Shown: piece by piece, positions 13,282-13,386 of the stretch
Layout of the letters: the number at the start of each line of letters is the position of its first letter
Position numbering within the stretch: position 1 is the stretch's first letter
Source of the DNA: Bacillota bacterium
Lineage (GTDB): Bacteria > Bacillota > Clostridia > Christensenellales > Aristaeellaceae
Assembly: GCA_023459275.1 (NCBI GenBank)
Contig: JAEWVC010000049.1
Location: forward strand, 1-13,386
Reading direction: 5' to 3'
Length of the DNA stretch: 13,386 bases
Position numbers and translations under genes: made by a program
Notes under the pieces: generated by a model
The model's input: the letters and a program-made list of their open reading frames with translations, nothing else
The model's database searches: none
Told to the model about the DNA's origin: nothing

Positions 13282-13386
13282 ATGTTCACGGGATTTCCGG
13301 AGTCCATGATCCAGTTTTTTCTGGGGCTGCGCTTCAACAATCAACTGTCCTATTTTGAGGAGCACCGGGAGGAGTACCTTCAAAAT
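13282..13386 (+). CDS. DUF2461-family protein, N-terminal fragment
   Basis: The first 35 codons of a gene run off the window end. The start at 13282 follows AAGGGGG at 6 nt. The sequence MFTGFPESMIQFFLGLRFNN, followed by a YFEEHREEY segment, matches the conserved N-terminus of DUF2461 (TIGR02453) proteins, in which a GF...F-x-x-x-L/R-x-N-N...WF-x-x-H-x-x-x-Y pattern is standard. Here Tyr replaces the usual Trp before Phe. These proteins are usually 200-230 aa, cytoplasmic and of unknown function. The gene has its own predicted promoter and is separated from the preceding gene by a terminator, so it is probably an independent unit. Confidence 0.8.
   Translation, partial: MFTGFPESMIQFFLGLRFNNQLSYFEEHREEYLQN

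Noticed and set aside
1..13386. CRISPR array, tRNA, rRNA, insertion sequence or prophage
   Set aside because: No regularly spaced direct repeats, cloverleaf, rRNA-like tract, transposase or phage gene was recognised by reading both strands.

Overview
The window reads as chromosomal DNA from a GC-rich, Gram-positive anaerobe of the Clostridia (Eubacteriales or Christensenellales-like; low confidence below class). Evidence: strong AGGAGG-type ribosome binding sites, sigma-A-like promoters (TTGACA/TATAAT), a Clostridia-type MurC, a membrane-anchored AraC-family sensor regulator, a Bacillus/Clostridia-type LexA box, and several exported proteins with Pro/Thr/Ala-rich linkers. No tRNA, rRNA, CRISPR array, transposase or phage gene was seen.

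Layout. (1) 57-4652, + strand: a tightly coupled three-gene operon encoding a cytoplasmic Cys-type sulfatase, a two-TM AraC-type regulator and a nucleoside-hydrolase-family enzyme. It ends in a strong terminator that overlaps the 3' end of the convergent murC. (2) 4740-6143, - strand: murC, standing alone outside any cell-wall cluster. (3) 6144-6274: a compact divergent promoter region. The -35 boxes of murC and of the next gene flank a perfect 14-bp palindrome, and a LexA-type SOS box abuts the -10 of the rightward promoter. (4) 6275-7156, + strand: a radical SAM protein of the SplB/COG1533 family, so a DNA-repair-like gene apparently under SOS control. (5) 7220-10449, - strand: an L,D-transpeptidase with four peptidoglycan-binding domains and a DUF3048 (YerB-like) exported protein. 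Between them lies a 26-codon ORF with its own promoter and Shine-Dalgarno, plus an 18-bp perfect palindrome just upstream of the transpeptidase. (6) 10934-12916, + strand: an exported, single-TM protein with CARDB/Ig-like repeats and a charged cytoplasmic tail, driven by a near-consensus promoter. (7) 12946-13212: a non-coding composite of hairpins bounded by identical 22-bp inverted repeats, which looks like a dispersed palindromic element or MITE-like unit. (8) 13282-end: the first 35 codons of a DUF2461-family protein, cut by the window edge.

Together, region 1 looks like a small catabolic and regulatory unit for a sulfated substrate. Regions 2 and 5-6 are cell-envelope functions. The parts most worth checking are the SOS-box promoter, the small ORF in front of the transpeptidase, and the composite repeat.
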